From NCBI GenBank assembly GCA_023438965.1, contig JAEXPB010000365.1, positions 1-5,570 of the forward strand: DNA of 5,570 bases, read 5' to 3'. The stretch comes from Bacillota bacterium (GTDB taxonomy: Bacteria > Bacillota > Clostridia > Saccharofermentanales > UBA5734). Of this stretch, positions 1 to 5,570 are shown piece by piece; position 1 is the stretch's first letter; the number at the start of each line of letters is the position of its first letter. Under the pieces are notes generated by a model. That model made no database searches and was not told the origin of the DNA. It saw nothing but the letters and a program-made list of their open reading frames with translations. Position numbers and translations under genes: made by a program.

Positions 1-549
1 ATTGAACGCTTCGTCGAGGGATGTGTCGTCGGAAGCGATTTCCAGGAGCTTGTCATTGGGAACAACAATCAGGGAATCGACAAATTTCTCGAGTTCGCGG
101 ATACCGCGCTCGGCATTCTGCATCCGCCGCGATCCTTCAAAGCGGAACGGGCGGGTCACCACGCCAACGGTCAGGATACCCATCTCACGGGCAATCTGGG
201 CGATGACCGGCGCGCCGCCGGTACCAGTGCCGCCGCCCATGCCGGCCGTAATGAACAGCATGTCGGTTCCCCGGATCAATTGGCCGATTTCGTCCTTGGA
301 CTCATTGGCCGCCTTCTCGCCGATCTCCGGATTCGCGCCGGCACCCAGGCCGCGCGTGATCTTTTCGCCGATCTGGATCCGGTTGTTGGCCTTGGTCCGC
401 AGCAGGGCCTGGTTGTCGGTATTGACCGTAATGAATTCTATACCTTGAATCGCACCGTCAATCATGCGGTCGACGGCATTGCAGCCGCCGCCGCCGATGC
501 CGATGACCTTGATTGTCGCGAAATGATCGTTATCCATGGCAAATCCCAT
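1..549 (-). CDS. ftsZ: Cell division GTPase FtsZ, N-terminal part (3' end outside window)
   Basis: FtsZ is the tubulin-like GTPase that polymerises into the cytoplasmic Z-ring and organises the divisome. The minus-strand frame from the ATG at 549 is open to base 1 and gives 183 residues of the GTPase domain. Motifs: [14 protein letters not shown] (13-26), VNTDNQAL (42-49), [13 protein letters not shown] (65-77), the tubulin signature GGGTGTG (105-111) followed by GAPVIAQIA, then VTRPFRFEG (131-139) and PNDKLLEI (164-171). The T7 catalytic loop, central helix and C-terminal tail lie outside the window. With this start the 12 residues before IKVIG match the usual N-terminal length. Alternatives are a TTG at 564, five codons earlier, which has the better-placed ribosome binding site, and an ATG at 537. 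ftsA is not found upstream. Confidence 0.97.
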   Translation of the reverse strand, partial: MGFAMDNDHFATIKVIGIGGGGCNAVDRMIDGAIQGIEFITVNTDNQALLRTKANNRIQIGEKITRGLGAGANPEIGEKAANESKDEIGQLIRGTDMLFITAGMGGGTGTGGAPVIAQIAREMGILTVGVVTRPFRFEGSRRMQNAERGIRELEKFVDSLIVVPNDKLLEIASDDTSLDEAFN

Positions 550-572
550 TTTATAATCAGACAAAATAACAT

Positions 573-580
573 CCCCTCTC
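573..580 (-). promoter_or_regulatory. ftsZ ribosome binding site (GAGAGGGG)
   Basis: GAGAGGGG followed by AT resembles GAGGTGAT of the consensus, with one change. It lies 8 nt before the in-frame TTG at 564 but 23 nt before the ATG at 549, where no other Shine-Dalgarno-like sequence is seen. It therefore bears directly on which codon starts FtsZ. Confidence 0.5.
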
Positions 581-693
581 AGCTTTGTGATGGCCGGCCG
601 TCCGCAAGTCCGGCTGAATGTAAAATCTATCCGGGCAAACCGAAGCGTTCCGGTGCTGGTGCCCTCACGTCTGCTTTGATCCTTTTATTCCCA

Positions 694-722
694 ATTTTAC
701 ACTAAGATGACAAATGGCACAA
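694..722 (-). promoter_or_regulatory. Candidate ftsZ promoter (weak -35, good -10)
   Basis: On the minus strand, TAAAAT (694-699, five of six matches to TATAAT) lies 17 nt downstream of TTGTGC (717-722, three of six matches to TTGACA), inside the AT-rich part of the leader. Transcription from here would give a 5' leader of roughly 135 nt before ftsZ. A second possible pair, TTGAAT (744-749) and TATTGT (722-727) with a 16-nt spacer, is about as good. AT-rich DNA yields such matches easily, so this is only a candidate. Confidence 0.3.
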
Positions 723-765
723 CAATATTTAGTGTATTTTTAAATTCAACTTACAATATCTTGAC

Positions 766-790
766 GACGGACCCCAAACGGGGTTCCGTC
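766..790 (-). terminator. Hairpin just after sbp, terminator-like but without a T-run
   Basis: GACGGA plus CCCC (766-775) pairs with GGGG plus TCCGTC (780-790), leaving one bulged T at 784 and the loop AAAC (776-779). That is a ten-pair stem starting 2 nt after the sbp stop codon. On the minus strand it is followed by an AT-rich stretch but no run of T, so it is not a textbook intrinsic terminator. It could weaken read-through into ftsZ, stabilise the 3' end of the upstream message, or be a processing site. Confidence 0.4.
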
Positions 791-792
791 AG

Positions 793-1158
793 TCATGAAT
801 CGGCGGTGCCTGTTTTCTGGCGCCGACTGTCCCAACGGGCCAGCAGCAGTCGCCGGATCGTCGAGAAGTTGATGAAAATCCGGTTGCCGAAAGCAAACAC
901 AGCCGCCAGGCTGAGCTGCAGGTCAAGCTGGTCGCCCAGGGCGGCCAGCGCAACGGCGATCGCGCTGTTGCCGACGAAGCCGGTGATAAACAGCCGCATG
1001 TTGAACCGGTTCTGCAGGTTGGCCGTCAGGGCGCCGATCACGGAATCGATGGCCGCCAGGATGCCGACCGCCACATAGGATGAATAGGCATTGGGGATGT
1101 CGACGTTCCAGAGCAATCCGATGATCAAGCCGATAATCAGGCCAATAAGTGGAAACAT
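793..1158 (-). CDS. sbp: Small basic family membrane protein (Sbp, DUF1290)
   Basis: A 121-residue hydrophobic protein with a basic C-terminus. It closely resembles, from memory, B. subtilis Sbp, encoded beside the ftsA-ftsZ operon. Its biochemical role is not known. Visible family features are IPNAYSSYVAVGILAAIDSVIGAL (21-44; key residues IP, YS.Y, LAA.D, G), ITGFVGN (58-64) and VFAFGNRIFINFSTIRR (87-103). Hydrophobic stretches at about 3-17, 29-45, 58-75 and 80-95 suggest three or four membrane passes, with the basic tail (RRLLLARW onward) probably cytoplasmic. The start is set by AGGAGG with an 8-nt spacer; an out-of-frame ATG lies only 1 nt after the same AGGAGG. The gene begins 12 bp after the ftsQ stop. 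The DUF881 proteins that often sit beside sbp are not present here. Confidence 0.93.
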   Translation of the reverse strand: MFPLIGLIIGLIIGLLWNVDIPNAYSSYVAVGILAAIDSVIGALTANLQNRFNMRLFITGFVGNSAIAVALAALGDQLDLQLSLAAVFAFGNRIFINFSTIRRLLLARWDSRRQKTGTADS

Positions 1159-1166
1159 GGTTCATT

Positions 1167-1172
1167 CCTCCT
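1167..1172 (-). promoter_or_regulatory. sbp ribosome binding site overlapping the ftsQ stop
   Basis: A perfect AGGAGG shares bases with the ftsQ TAG stop (1171-1173) and sits 8 nt before the sbp ATG. It is the strongest Shine-Dalgarno sequence in the window and supports the chosen sbp start and coupling of sbp translation to ftsQ. Confidence 0.8.
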
Positions 1173-1989
1173 AATCCGGTGTAAAGGTCCTGCGGCTGCC
1201 GGTCAGATCCAGGACGCCCTTGCCGCGTCCGTCGAATACCCCCTGGGCGATGGCGAACCGCAGCCAGAGCATGTCCTCCGTCTGGTCGGAAGTGGTTTCG
1301 GCCTTGACATTGAGCTCCTCGCCGGTTTTGGGCAGCACCGCCGTCAGATACAGCGTCTGGCCGCTGACCGGCCGGATCTTGCGGATCTGCGGCAGCAGCT
1401 GGAGCGGCGGCCGGGTGTCTTTATCAGCCTCAATTATAGCACCCATCAGGCTGATCGCGCTATTCATCGCCGATGGCACATCGACGCCCAACGGCTGGCC
1501 GAGCAGCAATGCGGTGGCCGAAACGCCCTCGATCACCGGAATATCGTCCGGCACCTTATTCAGGATCCGCAGGGCGATGCCATCCTTGTCCACCATGACG
1601 CAGCCGTCCGGAATAGCCACATAGGCAACTTCCACCCGCTCTTCAATCTCCAGCCGGATTCTGCCGGGGAAAACCAGTTTGGCCGTTACATGCTTGATGG
1701 CGGGAAAAGCCTTGGCCAGACGGGTTTCGACTGCGACATAGCGCAAGCGGATCAGACTCTCCGGCGAACCGCCCAAGCCCCGGAACAAGTGCTGGCCGAT
1801 TATCAGGCCGCTGGCGGCCAGGATATCGGCTTCGCCGGCACCGCGGATTTTGGTTGTTTCAACAGTCTGCAGCCGGAAAACCGGCAGCAGCCAAACCAGC
1901 AGACCAATCAGCGCCGGCAGGAGCAGCGCGGCGAGCCAGCTTTTCCGGCGGCCGTTTATCCGGCGGCAGCTTTTCTGGACTGGTTTCAT
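1171..1989 (-). CDS. ftsQ: Cell division protein FtsQ/DivIB
   Basis: A bitopic divisome protein, called DivIB in many Bacillota, which in known systems bridges the FtsL/FtsB (DivIC) pair to the septal synthase. From the chosen start it has 272 residues: a basic cytoplasmic tail (1-17, with RRINGRRK), one membrane segment (about 18-37), a POTRA-like domain (about 40-118) and an extracytoplasmic beta domain (about 119-265). Family-like residues are FPGRIRLEIEERVEVAYV (107-124) and VMVDKDGIAL (131-140). An in-frame ATG at 2016 would add nine residues. I prefer 1989 because it makes an ATGA overlap with the murG stop and has GAGGT 6 nt upstream. FtsQ sequences diverge quickly, so the assignment rests on architecture and place in the cluster as well as motifs. 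The C-terminal tail is short (about seven residues beyond the last beta-like segment). Confidence 0.88.
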   Translation of the reverse strand: MKPVQKSCRRINGRRKSWLAALLLPALIGLLVWLLPVFRLQTVETTKIRGAGEADILAASGLIIGQHLFRGLGGSPESLIRLRYVAVETRLAKAFPAIKHVTAKLVFPGRIRLEIEERVEVAYVAIPDGCVMVDKDGIALRILNKVPDDIPVIEGVSATALLLGQPLGVDVPSAMNSAISLMGAIIEADKDTRPPLQLLPQIRKIRPVSGQTLYLTAVLPKTGEELNVKAETTSDQTEDMLWLRFAIAQGVFDGRGKGVLDLTGSRRTFTPD

Positions 1990-3089
1990 TGCATGACCTC
2001 GTAAAGCCGGTGGCAAATATCCGCTGCCGCATCCGGCCTGGCCTGGCTGGCTGCGGCCTGGCCCATCCGGGGCAGCCGGTCCGGGTCATGGAAAAGGTCC
2101 TTGATGGCGGTCATCAGCCAGGCCGGCGTCAGCTGGCTGTCCGGACAGAGGACCGCGCCGCCGGCGTCGGCCTGAGCACGGGCGTTATAGGTTTGATGGT
2201 CGCCGGCGGCAAACGGATAAGGGACCATGATGGCCGGACGGCCGAGGGCAGCCAGTTCGGCGCAGGTCATCGCACCGGAACGGCAGATCAGCAGATCGGC
2301 GGCCGCCATGTAGAGGTGGATGTCATACAGGTATTCATGCACAGCCAGCCAGGGTTTGCCGGCGGCCGCGGCTGAGACGGCCTGGAAGTGCTGCCTGCCG
2401 GCCGCCAGAATCACCAGCGGCGCTTTCCCGTCCGCCTGTTCGGCTGTAAAATCGAGTCCCAGAACCGCCAGATTGATGGAACGGGCGCCCAGGCTGCCGC
2501 CCATGGCCAGGATGACCGGCTGGGCCGGATCCAGTCCCAGGGCTGTGCGGGCGGTCAGGCGATCCTGCCGGAAGAATATCTCACGGACCGGATTGCCGGT
2601 CAGCGTGATCGGCGCGCGGGTGTGAAAGCGTTGTTCCGTGCCGGGGAAGCTGATGCAGACCGCCTGGCTGCGTCTGGCCATCAGCCGGTTGGAGCGGCCC
2701 GGAAAGGCATTCTGTTCATGGAGGAGGACCGGGATGCGCAGGCCGGCGGCGGCGGCGACGACCGGGCTGCAGACATAGCCGCCGGTGCCGATGACCGCGT
2801 TGGGACGGAATTGGCGGAGCAGCCGGCGGGATTGCCGGTAACCGGCCAGGTAGTCGGCAACGGCGCGCAGCATTTCCCTGGATGGCCGGGACGGCAGGCC
2901 GCGGGCGCGTATGGCCGTGAAGGCGAATCCCGCCCGGGGCACCAAGGTGCTTTCCAGGCCGCGGGCCGTGCCGCAGAAACGGATCTCGGCATCGGGATGG
3001 TCCCGCTGGATCTGCTCGGCGATGGCCAGGGCAGGATTGATATGGCCGCTGGTCCCGCCGCCGGCCACGACAAACCGCAGCGGGCTCAT
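1986..3089 (-). CDS. murG: UDP-GlcNAc:undecaprenyl-PP-MurNAc-pentapeptide GlcNAc transferase MurG
   Basis: MurG adds GlcNAc from UDP-GlcNAc to lipid I, giving lipid II at the inner face of the membrane. The 367 residues match the usual family length (about 355-370) and the GT-B fold of glycosyltransferase family 28. N-terminal domain: glycine-rich loop GGGTSGHINP (10-19), GTARGLE (40-46), the second glycine loop GTGGYVCSP (101-109) and HEQNAFPG (124-131). The linker GNPVR (165-169) leads into the UDP-GlcNAc domain with GGSLGAR (197-203), RSGAMTCAE (270-278) and HQTYNA (298-303). E278, Q299 and N302 line up with nucleotide-sugar contacts known in E. coli MurG. The start ATG forms an ATGA overlap with the ftsW stop and has GGAGG 7 nt upstream. 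The stop forms a second ATGA overlap with ftsQ. Lipid II made here is the substrate of the FtsW encoded just upstream. Confidence 0.97.
   Translation of the reverse strand: MSPLRFVVAGGGTSGHINPALAIAEQIQRDHPDAEIRFCGTARGLESTLVPRAGFAFTAIRARGLPSRPSREMLRAVADYLAGYRQSRRLLRQFRPNAVIGTGGYVCSPVVAAAAGLRIPVLLHEQNAFPGRSNRLMARRSQAVCISFPGTEQRFHTRAPITLTGNPVREIFFRQDRLTARTALGLDPAQPVILAMGGSLGARSINLAVLGLDFTAEQADGKAPLVILAAGRQHFQAVSAAAAGKPWLAVHEYLYDIHLYMAAADLLICRSGAMTCAELAALGRPAIMVPYPFAAGDHQTYNARAQADAGGAVLCPDSQLTPAWLMTAIKDLFHDPDRLPRMGQAAASQARPDAAADICHRLYEVMQ
1996..2000 (-). promoter_or_regulatory. ftsQ ribosome binding site inside murG
   Basis: GAGGT lies within the last codons of murG, 6 nt before the ATG at 1989, whose ATGA overlaps the murG stop. 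It decides in favour of this start over the in-frame ATG at 2016. Confidence 0.65.
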
Positions 3090-4435
3090 GGCCGTGCCTC
3101 CGGCCGGCCGGCCGCGGATCGGCGGCTGTCCGTCGAAACATATTCGCGCTGGTTGCGCTGCCCGGTCCGCGAAACGGCCAGAATGAAGCCGATCGCCATC
3201 AGGAAAAACAGGTTCGAAGTGCCGCCGTAGCTAAAGAAGGGCAACGAAATGCCGGTGGGAGGGATGGTCTTGGTGGCGACGGCGATGTTCAGGAAGGCCT
3301 GGATGCTGATCAGCATGGTATAGCCGGCAGCCAGGATGGCCGCAAAAGGATTGGCCGTCTTCAAGGTGATGCTGACGCCAATCAGCATGAAGAGGACAAA
3401 CAAAAGCAGCACGCCGACTGTCCCGGCAAACCCGAGTTCCTCGCCGATGATGGCGAACACGAAGTCATTGTGCGCCTCCGGGACATAATTGTATTTCTGG
3501 CGGCCCAGTCCCAGCCCGATACCGGTCAGGCCGCCGGAACCGATGGCGATGACCGACTGGTCGACCTGGTAGGTGTCGTCCTTGCTGGCCGCGTCCGGAT
3601 TTTGAAAATCGTTGATACGGTCCAGCACATGCTGGAAGTTGCCGCGTATGCTGTCCTGGATCTTGCCGGCCGGCAGCAGGGGCAGCGTGACGGCCACCAG
3701 CAGGGCCAGGATCAGCAGGATGACCAGGAGCTGGAGGATGCCGCTGACCCAGGACCGCGGCCGGATGCCGGCGGCCAGGTACATGGCCAGAATGATGAAG
3801 CACATGATGATGACGCAGGATACATGCGGCTGCCAGATGATCAAGGCGATCCAGACCAGCAGCCCCATGGCAGGCAGCAGGATATCCAGCCAGCCGTCGG
3901 CCAGGAACTGCCGCAGCGGCGAGCGGAAACGCAGGCGGCCGCGGGCGCGCAAGCGGCGGATCATCGATGTGTAGCCGGCAAAGCAAAAGACCATGGCCAG
4001 CTTGGCCAGTTCAGACGGCTGGAACTGGATGCCGATATTCACCCAGCGCCGGGCGCCGTTCATCAGGATGCCGAAAAACTTGACATAGACCAGCAGGGCG
4101 GTGGTCAGGCCATACAGGCCGACAACCATCCAGATATGGTCGAAGAGCCTGACCGGGATGACGAAGGCCAGGATCAACGCGATAGCCAGTCCCATGGCGG
4201 TGATGCCGGACTGCTTCAGGACATAGAACATCGAATTGCCGGACTTGGATGCGTAGCCGTCGCTCATGCTGGCGCTGAACAGCATGACCAGGCCGAAGCA
4301 GATCATGACCAGCGTGACGATGAACAGGCCGGCGTTGATGCGCCGCGGCGGCTGCAGCCATTCACCGGTGCCGGCCACGCGGCGGACATCACGGTTGCGG
4401 ATCTCGTTGGCTGGCCGGAAGGGATCCCGTCGCAT
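3086..4435 (-). CDS. ftsW: Septal peptidoglycan glycosyltransferase FtsW (SEDS family)
   Basis: A 449-residue polytopic membrane protein of the FtsW/RodA/SpoVE (SEDS) family, which polymerises lipid II into glycan strands together with a class B penicillin-binding protein. A basic cytoplasmic N-terminus (about 1-33) precedes roughly ten hydrophobic segments. Family motifs: NGARRW (126-131), PSELAK (140-145), YQVDQS followed by a glycine-rich stretch (289-313), PEAHNDFVFAIIGEELG (319-335) and PPTGISLPFFSYGG (392-405). D324 in AHNDF matches the aspartate known to be essential in RodA/FtsW. The segment usually written QPDLGT is WQPHVS (201-206). The ATG lies 8 nt after a GGAGG embedded in the murF 3' end, and the stop overlaps the murG start by 4 bp. 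The position beside murG and upstream of ftsQ and ftsZ favours FtsW over RodA. In a spore former the gene beside murG can be spoVE, which sequence alone does not exclude. Confidence 0.95.
   Translation of the reverse strand: MRRDPFRPANEIRNRDVRRVAGTGEWLQPPRRINAGLFIVTLVMICFGLVMLFSASMSDGYASKSGNSMFYVLKQSGITAMGLAIALILAFVIPVRLFDHIWMVVGLYGLTTALLVYVKFFGILMNGARRWVNIGIQFQPSELAKLAMVFCFAGYTSMIRRLRARGRLRFRSPLRQFLADGWLDILLPAMGLLVWIALIIWQPHVSCVIIMCFIILAMYLAAGIRPRSWVSGILQLLVILLILALLVAVTLPLLPAGKIQDSIRGNFQHVLDRINDFQNPDAASKDDTYQVDQSVIAIGSGGLTGIGLGLGRQKYNYVPEAHNDFVFAIIGEELGFAGTVGVLLLFVLFMLIGVSITLKTANPFAAILAAGYTMLISIQAFLNIAVATKTIPPTGISLPFFSYGGTSNLFFLMAIGFILAVSRTGQRNQREYVSTDSRRSAAGRPEARP
3097..3101 (-). promoter_or_regulatory. 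murG ribosome binding site inside ftsW
   Basis: GGAGG within the ftsW 3' end, 7 nt before the murG ATG, which overlaps the ftsW stop as ATGA. This is the usual arrangement for translational coupling. Confidence 0.65.
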
Positions 4436-4438
4436 CGG

Positions 4439-5570
4439 TCAGCCCTCCCCTCTGCCGCTGCCGGCGATTTCCGCCGGCTGTTCCGCCCGGGCGGCCAGGA
4501 CCGCGGCGGTGACTTTTTCCATCGCAAAGGCGCGTGAACCCTTGACCAGCAGGCAATCGCCCGGCTGCAGCTGCCCGTTCAGCGCCGCGGCCAGGGACTG
4601 GGTGTCCGGATATTCAGCCACCGGCAGGTCCGGTCGGACCGAGCGGGCGCCGGCCGCCAGGTCGGCGGCCTGCGGGCCGGTGACCAGCAGCAGGTCAAAG
4701 CCCTGGAGAGCGGCCTGACGGCCAACCTCCCGATGGGCTTCGCCGGCATATTCGCCCAGTTCCAGCATGCCGCCCAGCGCCGCGATTTTACGGCGGCTGC
4801 CGGCCAGGCCGGCCAGGGTCCGCAGAGCGGCCAGCATCGATTCCGGGCTGGCATTATAGGAATCATCCATGATCAGCAGCGTGCCGGTGTCCACGATCCG
4901 CTGCCGGTTGCCGGTCGTCTGGCATTCACCGGCGCCAGCCGCGGCCAGATTCAGGTCCGCCTTCAGCTCATGGGCGACCGCGAGGCCGAAGAGCGCGTTC
5001 AACACATGGTGCGTTCCCGGGACCGGCAGGCTGACCGGGACATAGGACGGCCCGCTGCCGGGTGTCAGCAGGCAGGCGGTGAACGTGGTCCGGTCGGCAG
5101 CGGCGCTGATGGCCCGGGCCGCCAGGCAGTAGCTGGCGCCGTCAGCGATCAGGTTGGCGGCCAGCTCCGGGCAGGTGGTCACATAGGCGATCCGGCGGTT
5201 GCACTGTGTCCGGCCGAGACCGAGCAGAAGCGGGTCGTCGGCGTTGAGGATCAGCAGTCCGGCCGGCCGCAGGCCGTCGAGAATTTCCGCCTTGGCGGCC
5301 AGGATTGCCGCTTGGCTGCCCAGGCGGCCGATATGCGAATAACCGATGCAGGTCAGCACGGCGATGTCCGGACGGGCGATGCGGCTGAGCAGGCTGATCT
5401 CGCCCGGTCCGCGCATGCCCATTTCCAGGATGACAGCCTGATGCTCGGCTTCCGCCAGCAGCAAGGTCTGCGGCAGGCCGATTTCATTGTTCTGGTTGGC
5501 GGCGGTCTGGTGGACCGGCATGGACTTCTGCAGGCAGGCGCTGATCATCTGGCGGGTCGAAGTCTTGCCG
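4439..5570 (-). CDS. murF: UDP-N-acetylmuramoyl-tripeptide--D-alanyl-D-alanine ligase (MurF), 5' end outside window
   Basis: MurF is the cytoplasmic Mur ligase that uses ATP to join D-Ala-D-Ala to the UDP-MurNAc tripeptide, the last soluble step before the lipid-linked stages. The frame is open to the window edge and begins inside the P-loop (visible residues GKTST), so the N-terminal UDP-substrate domain, roughly 100 residues, is missing; 376 codons remain. Visible motifs in order: NQNNEIGLP (about residues 25-33), EMGMRGPGEI (49-58), IGYSHIGRLGS (75-85), the AKAEI segment carrying the probable carbamylated lysine (92-96), GTHHVLNAL (185-193), MDDSYNASPESM (234-245), LGGMLELGE (265-273) and KGSRAFAMEKV (343-353). 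These are the ATPase and C-terminal domain signatures of the family. The usual LGDM is LGGM here. An internal ATG at 5548 lies after the P-loop and cannot be the real start. The stop is 3 bp before ftsW, which points to co-transcription. Confidence 0.96.
   Translation of the reverse strand, partial: GKTSTRQMISACLQKSMPVHQTAANQNNEIGLPQTLLLAEAEHQAVILEMGMRGPGEISLLSRIARPDIAVLTCIGYSHIGRLGSQAAILAAKAEILDGLRPAGLLILNADDPLLLGLGRTQCNRRIAYVTTCPELAANLIADGASYCLAARAISAAADRTTFTACLLTPGSGPSYVPVSLPVPGTHHVLNALFGLAVAHELKADLNLAAAGAGECQTTGNRQRIVDTGTLLIMDDSYNASPESMLAALRTLAGLAGSRRKIAALGGMLELGEYAGEAHREVGRQAALQGFDLLLVTGPQAADLAAGARSVRPDLPVAEYPDTQSLAAALNGQLQPGDCLLVKGSRAFAMEKVTAAVLAARAEQPAEIAGSGRGEG
4444..4448 (-). promoter_or_regulatory. 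ftsW ribosome binding site inside murF
   Basis: GGAGG, within the longer purine run GGGGAGGG, is encoded in the last codons of murF (Gly-Glu-Gly) and lies 8 nt before the ftsW ATG, supporting that start and co-translation with murF. Confidence 0.65.

Larger units (their letters stand above)
550..792 (-). other. sbp-ftsZ intergenic region and ftsZ leader
   Basis: This is the only non-coding gap of any size in the window. Read on the minus strand it holds, in order: a hairpin right after the sbp stop; an AT-rich block (about 685-765) with weak promoter-like hexamers; a GC-rich stretch with a small imperfect hairpin (635-656; GCA and CCGGA paired with TTCGG and TGC, loop ACGC, 2-nt bulge) and a GGCCGGCC palindrome (592-599); then a purine-rich ribosome binding site. 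I find no convincing small ORF or RNA gene. The layout suggests that ftsZ can be transcribed apart from the upstream genes, which is common for ftsZ, but no single promoter is clear. Confidence 0.6.

Noticed and set aside
552..557. Plus-strand TATAAT near the ftsZ start
   Set aside because: A perfect -10 hexamer, but the sequence 17 nt upstream (GTTATC) is not a -35, and it would read away from ftsZ into no plus-strand gene.
592..599. GGCCGGCC palindromes recurring here and near 3101 and 5262
   Set aside because: GCCGGC and GGCC strings are very frequent in this GC-rich DNA, and the copies have no common flanks or spacing, so I do not treat them as a repeat family or binding site.
2..705. 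Plus-strand open frames opposite ftsZ
   Set aside because: The minus strand encodes an unmistakable FtsZ over the same bases; the plus-strand products show no motif and no plausible start signals.
923..1165. 80-codon minus-strand frame starting at the ATG 1 nt after the sbp AGGAGG
   Set aside because: Out of frame with sbp, too close to the ribosome binding site for efficient start, and the product lacks any family feature, whereas the sbp frame matches a known family.
1990..2016. Nine-residue N-terminal extension of FtsQ from the ATG at 2016
   Set aside because: The ATG at 1989 has both the ATGA overlap with murG and a GAGGT at the right distance, so the extension is less likely.
2388..3230. 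Plus-strand open frame of 280 codons opposite murG
   Set aside because: Runs through murG and into ftsW on the opposite strand, with a Gly/Ala/Arg-rich product and no recognisable domain; explained by codon bias of the true genes.
3470..4537. Plus-strand open frame of 355 codons opposite ftsW
   Set aside because: Its product is rich in Asp, Gln and Gly in a low-complexity way, matches no family I know, and mirrors the third-position GC bias of ftsW on the other strand. It is an antisense shadow.

Overview
The window is a minus-strand stretch of a division and cell-wall (dcw) cluster. In transcription order, from the high-coordinate end to the low, it reads: murF (start outside the window), ftsW, murG, ftsQ/divIB, sbp (small basic family), then ftsZ (3' end outside the window). 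All six genes point the same way. I found no RNA gene, mobile element, CRISPR array or convincing plus-strand gene.

The sequence suggests a GC-rich member of the Bacillota (Firmicutes), probably a clostridia-like lineage. The main clue is sbp between ftsQ and ftsZ, an arrangement known from Bacillus and relatives. The MurG glycine-rich loop (GGGTSGHI), the MurF residues DDSYNASP and the FtsZ N-terminal domain also look like Bacillota versions. This is inference from protein features, not a database match. Coding regions are rich in GCC, GGC, CTG and CGG codons, and the third-position bias opens long spurious frames on the opposite strand.

Layout: 5570-4439 is most of murF, the ligase that adds D-Ala-D-Ala to the UDP-MurNAc tripeptide. 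At 4435-3086 is ftsW, the SEDS glycan polymerase of the septum. At 3089-1986 is murG, which makes lipid II. At 1989-1171 is ftsQ/divIB, the bitopic divisome protein, and at 1158-793 is sbp, a small membrane protein of unknown function. These five are tightly packed (gap of 3 bp, two 4-bp ATGA overlaps, gap of 12 bp) and are very probably one translationally coupled transcript. A gap of about 230 bp follows. It is locally AT-rich, with a hairpin just after the sbp stop codon and weak promoter-like sequences. Then ftsZ begins at about 549 (or 564) and runs off the window.

Together the genes cover late precursor synthesis (MurF, MurG), septal polymerisation (FtsW) and divisome assembly (FtsQ, FtsZ). 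What stands out is what is absent: mraY and murD, usually between murF and ftsW; murC/murB, usually near murG; and ftsA, usually just before ftsZ. This looks like a compacted or rearranged dcw cluster rather than a new system; I see no undescribed system here.
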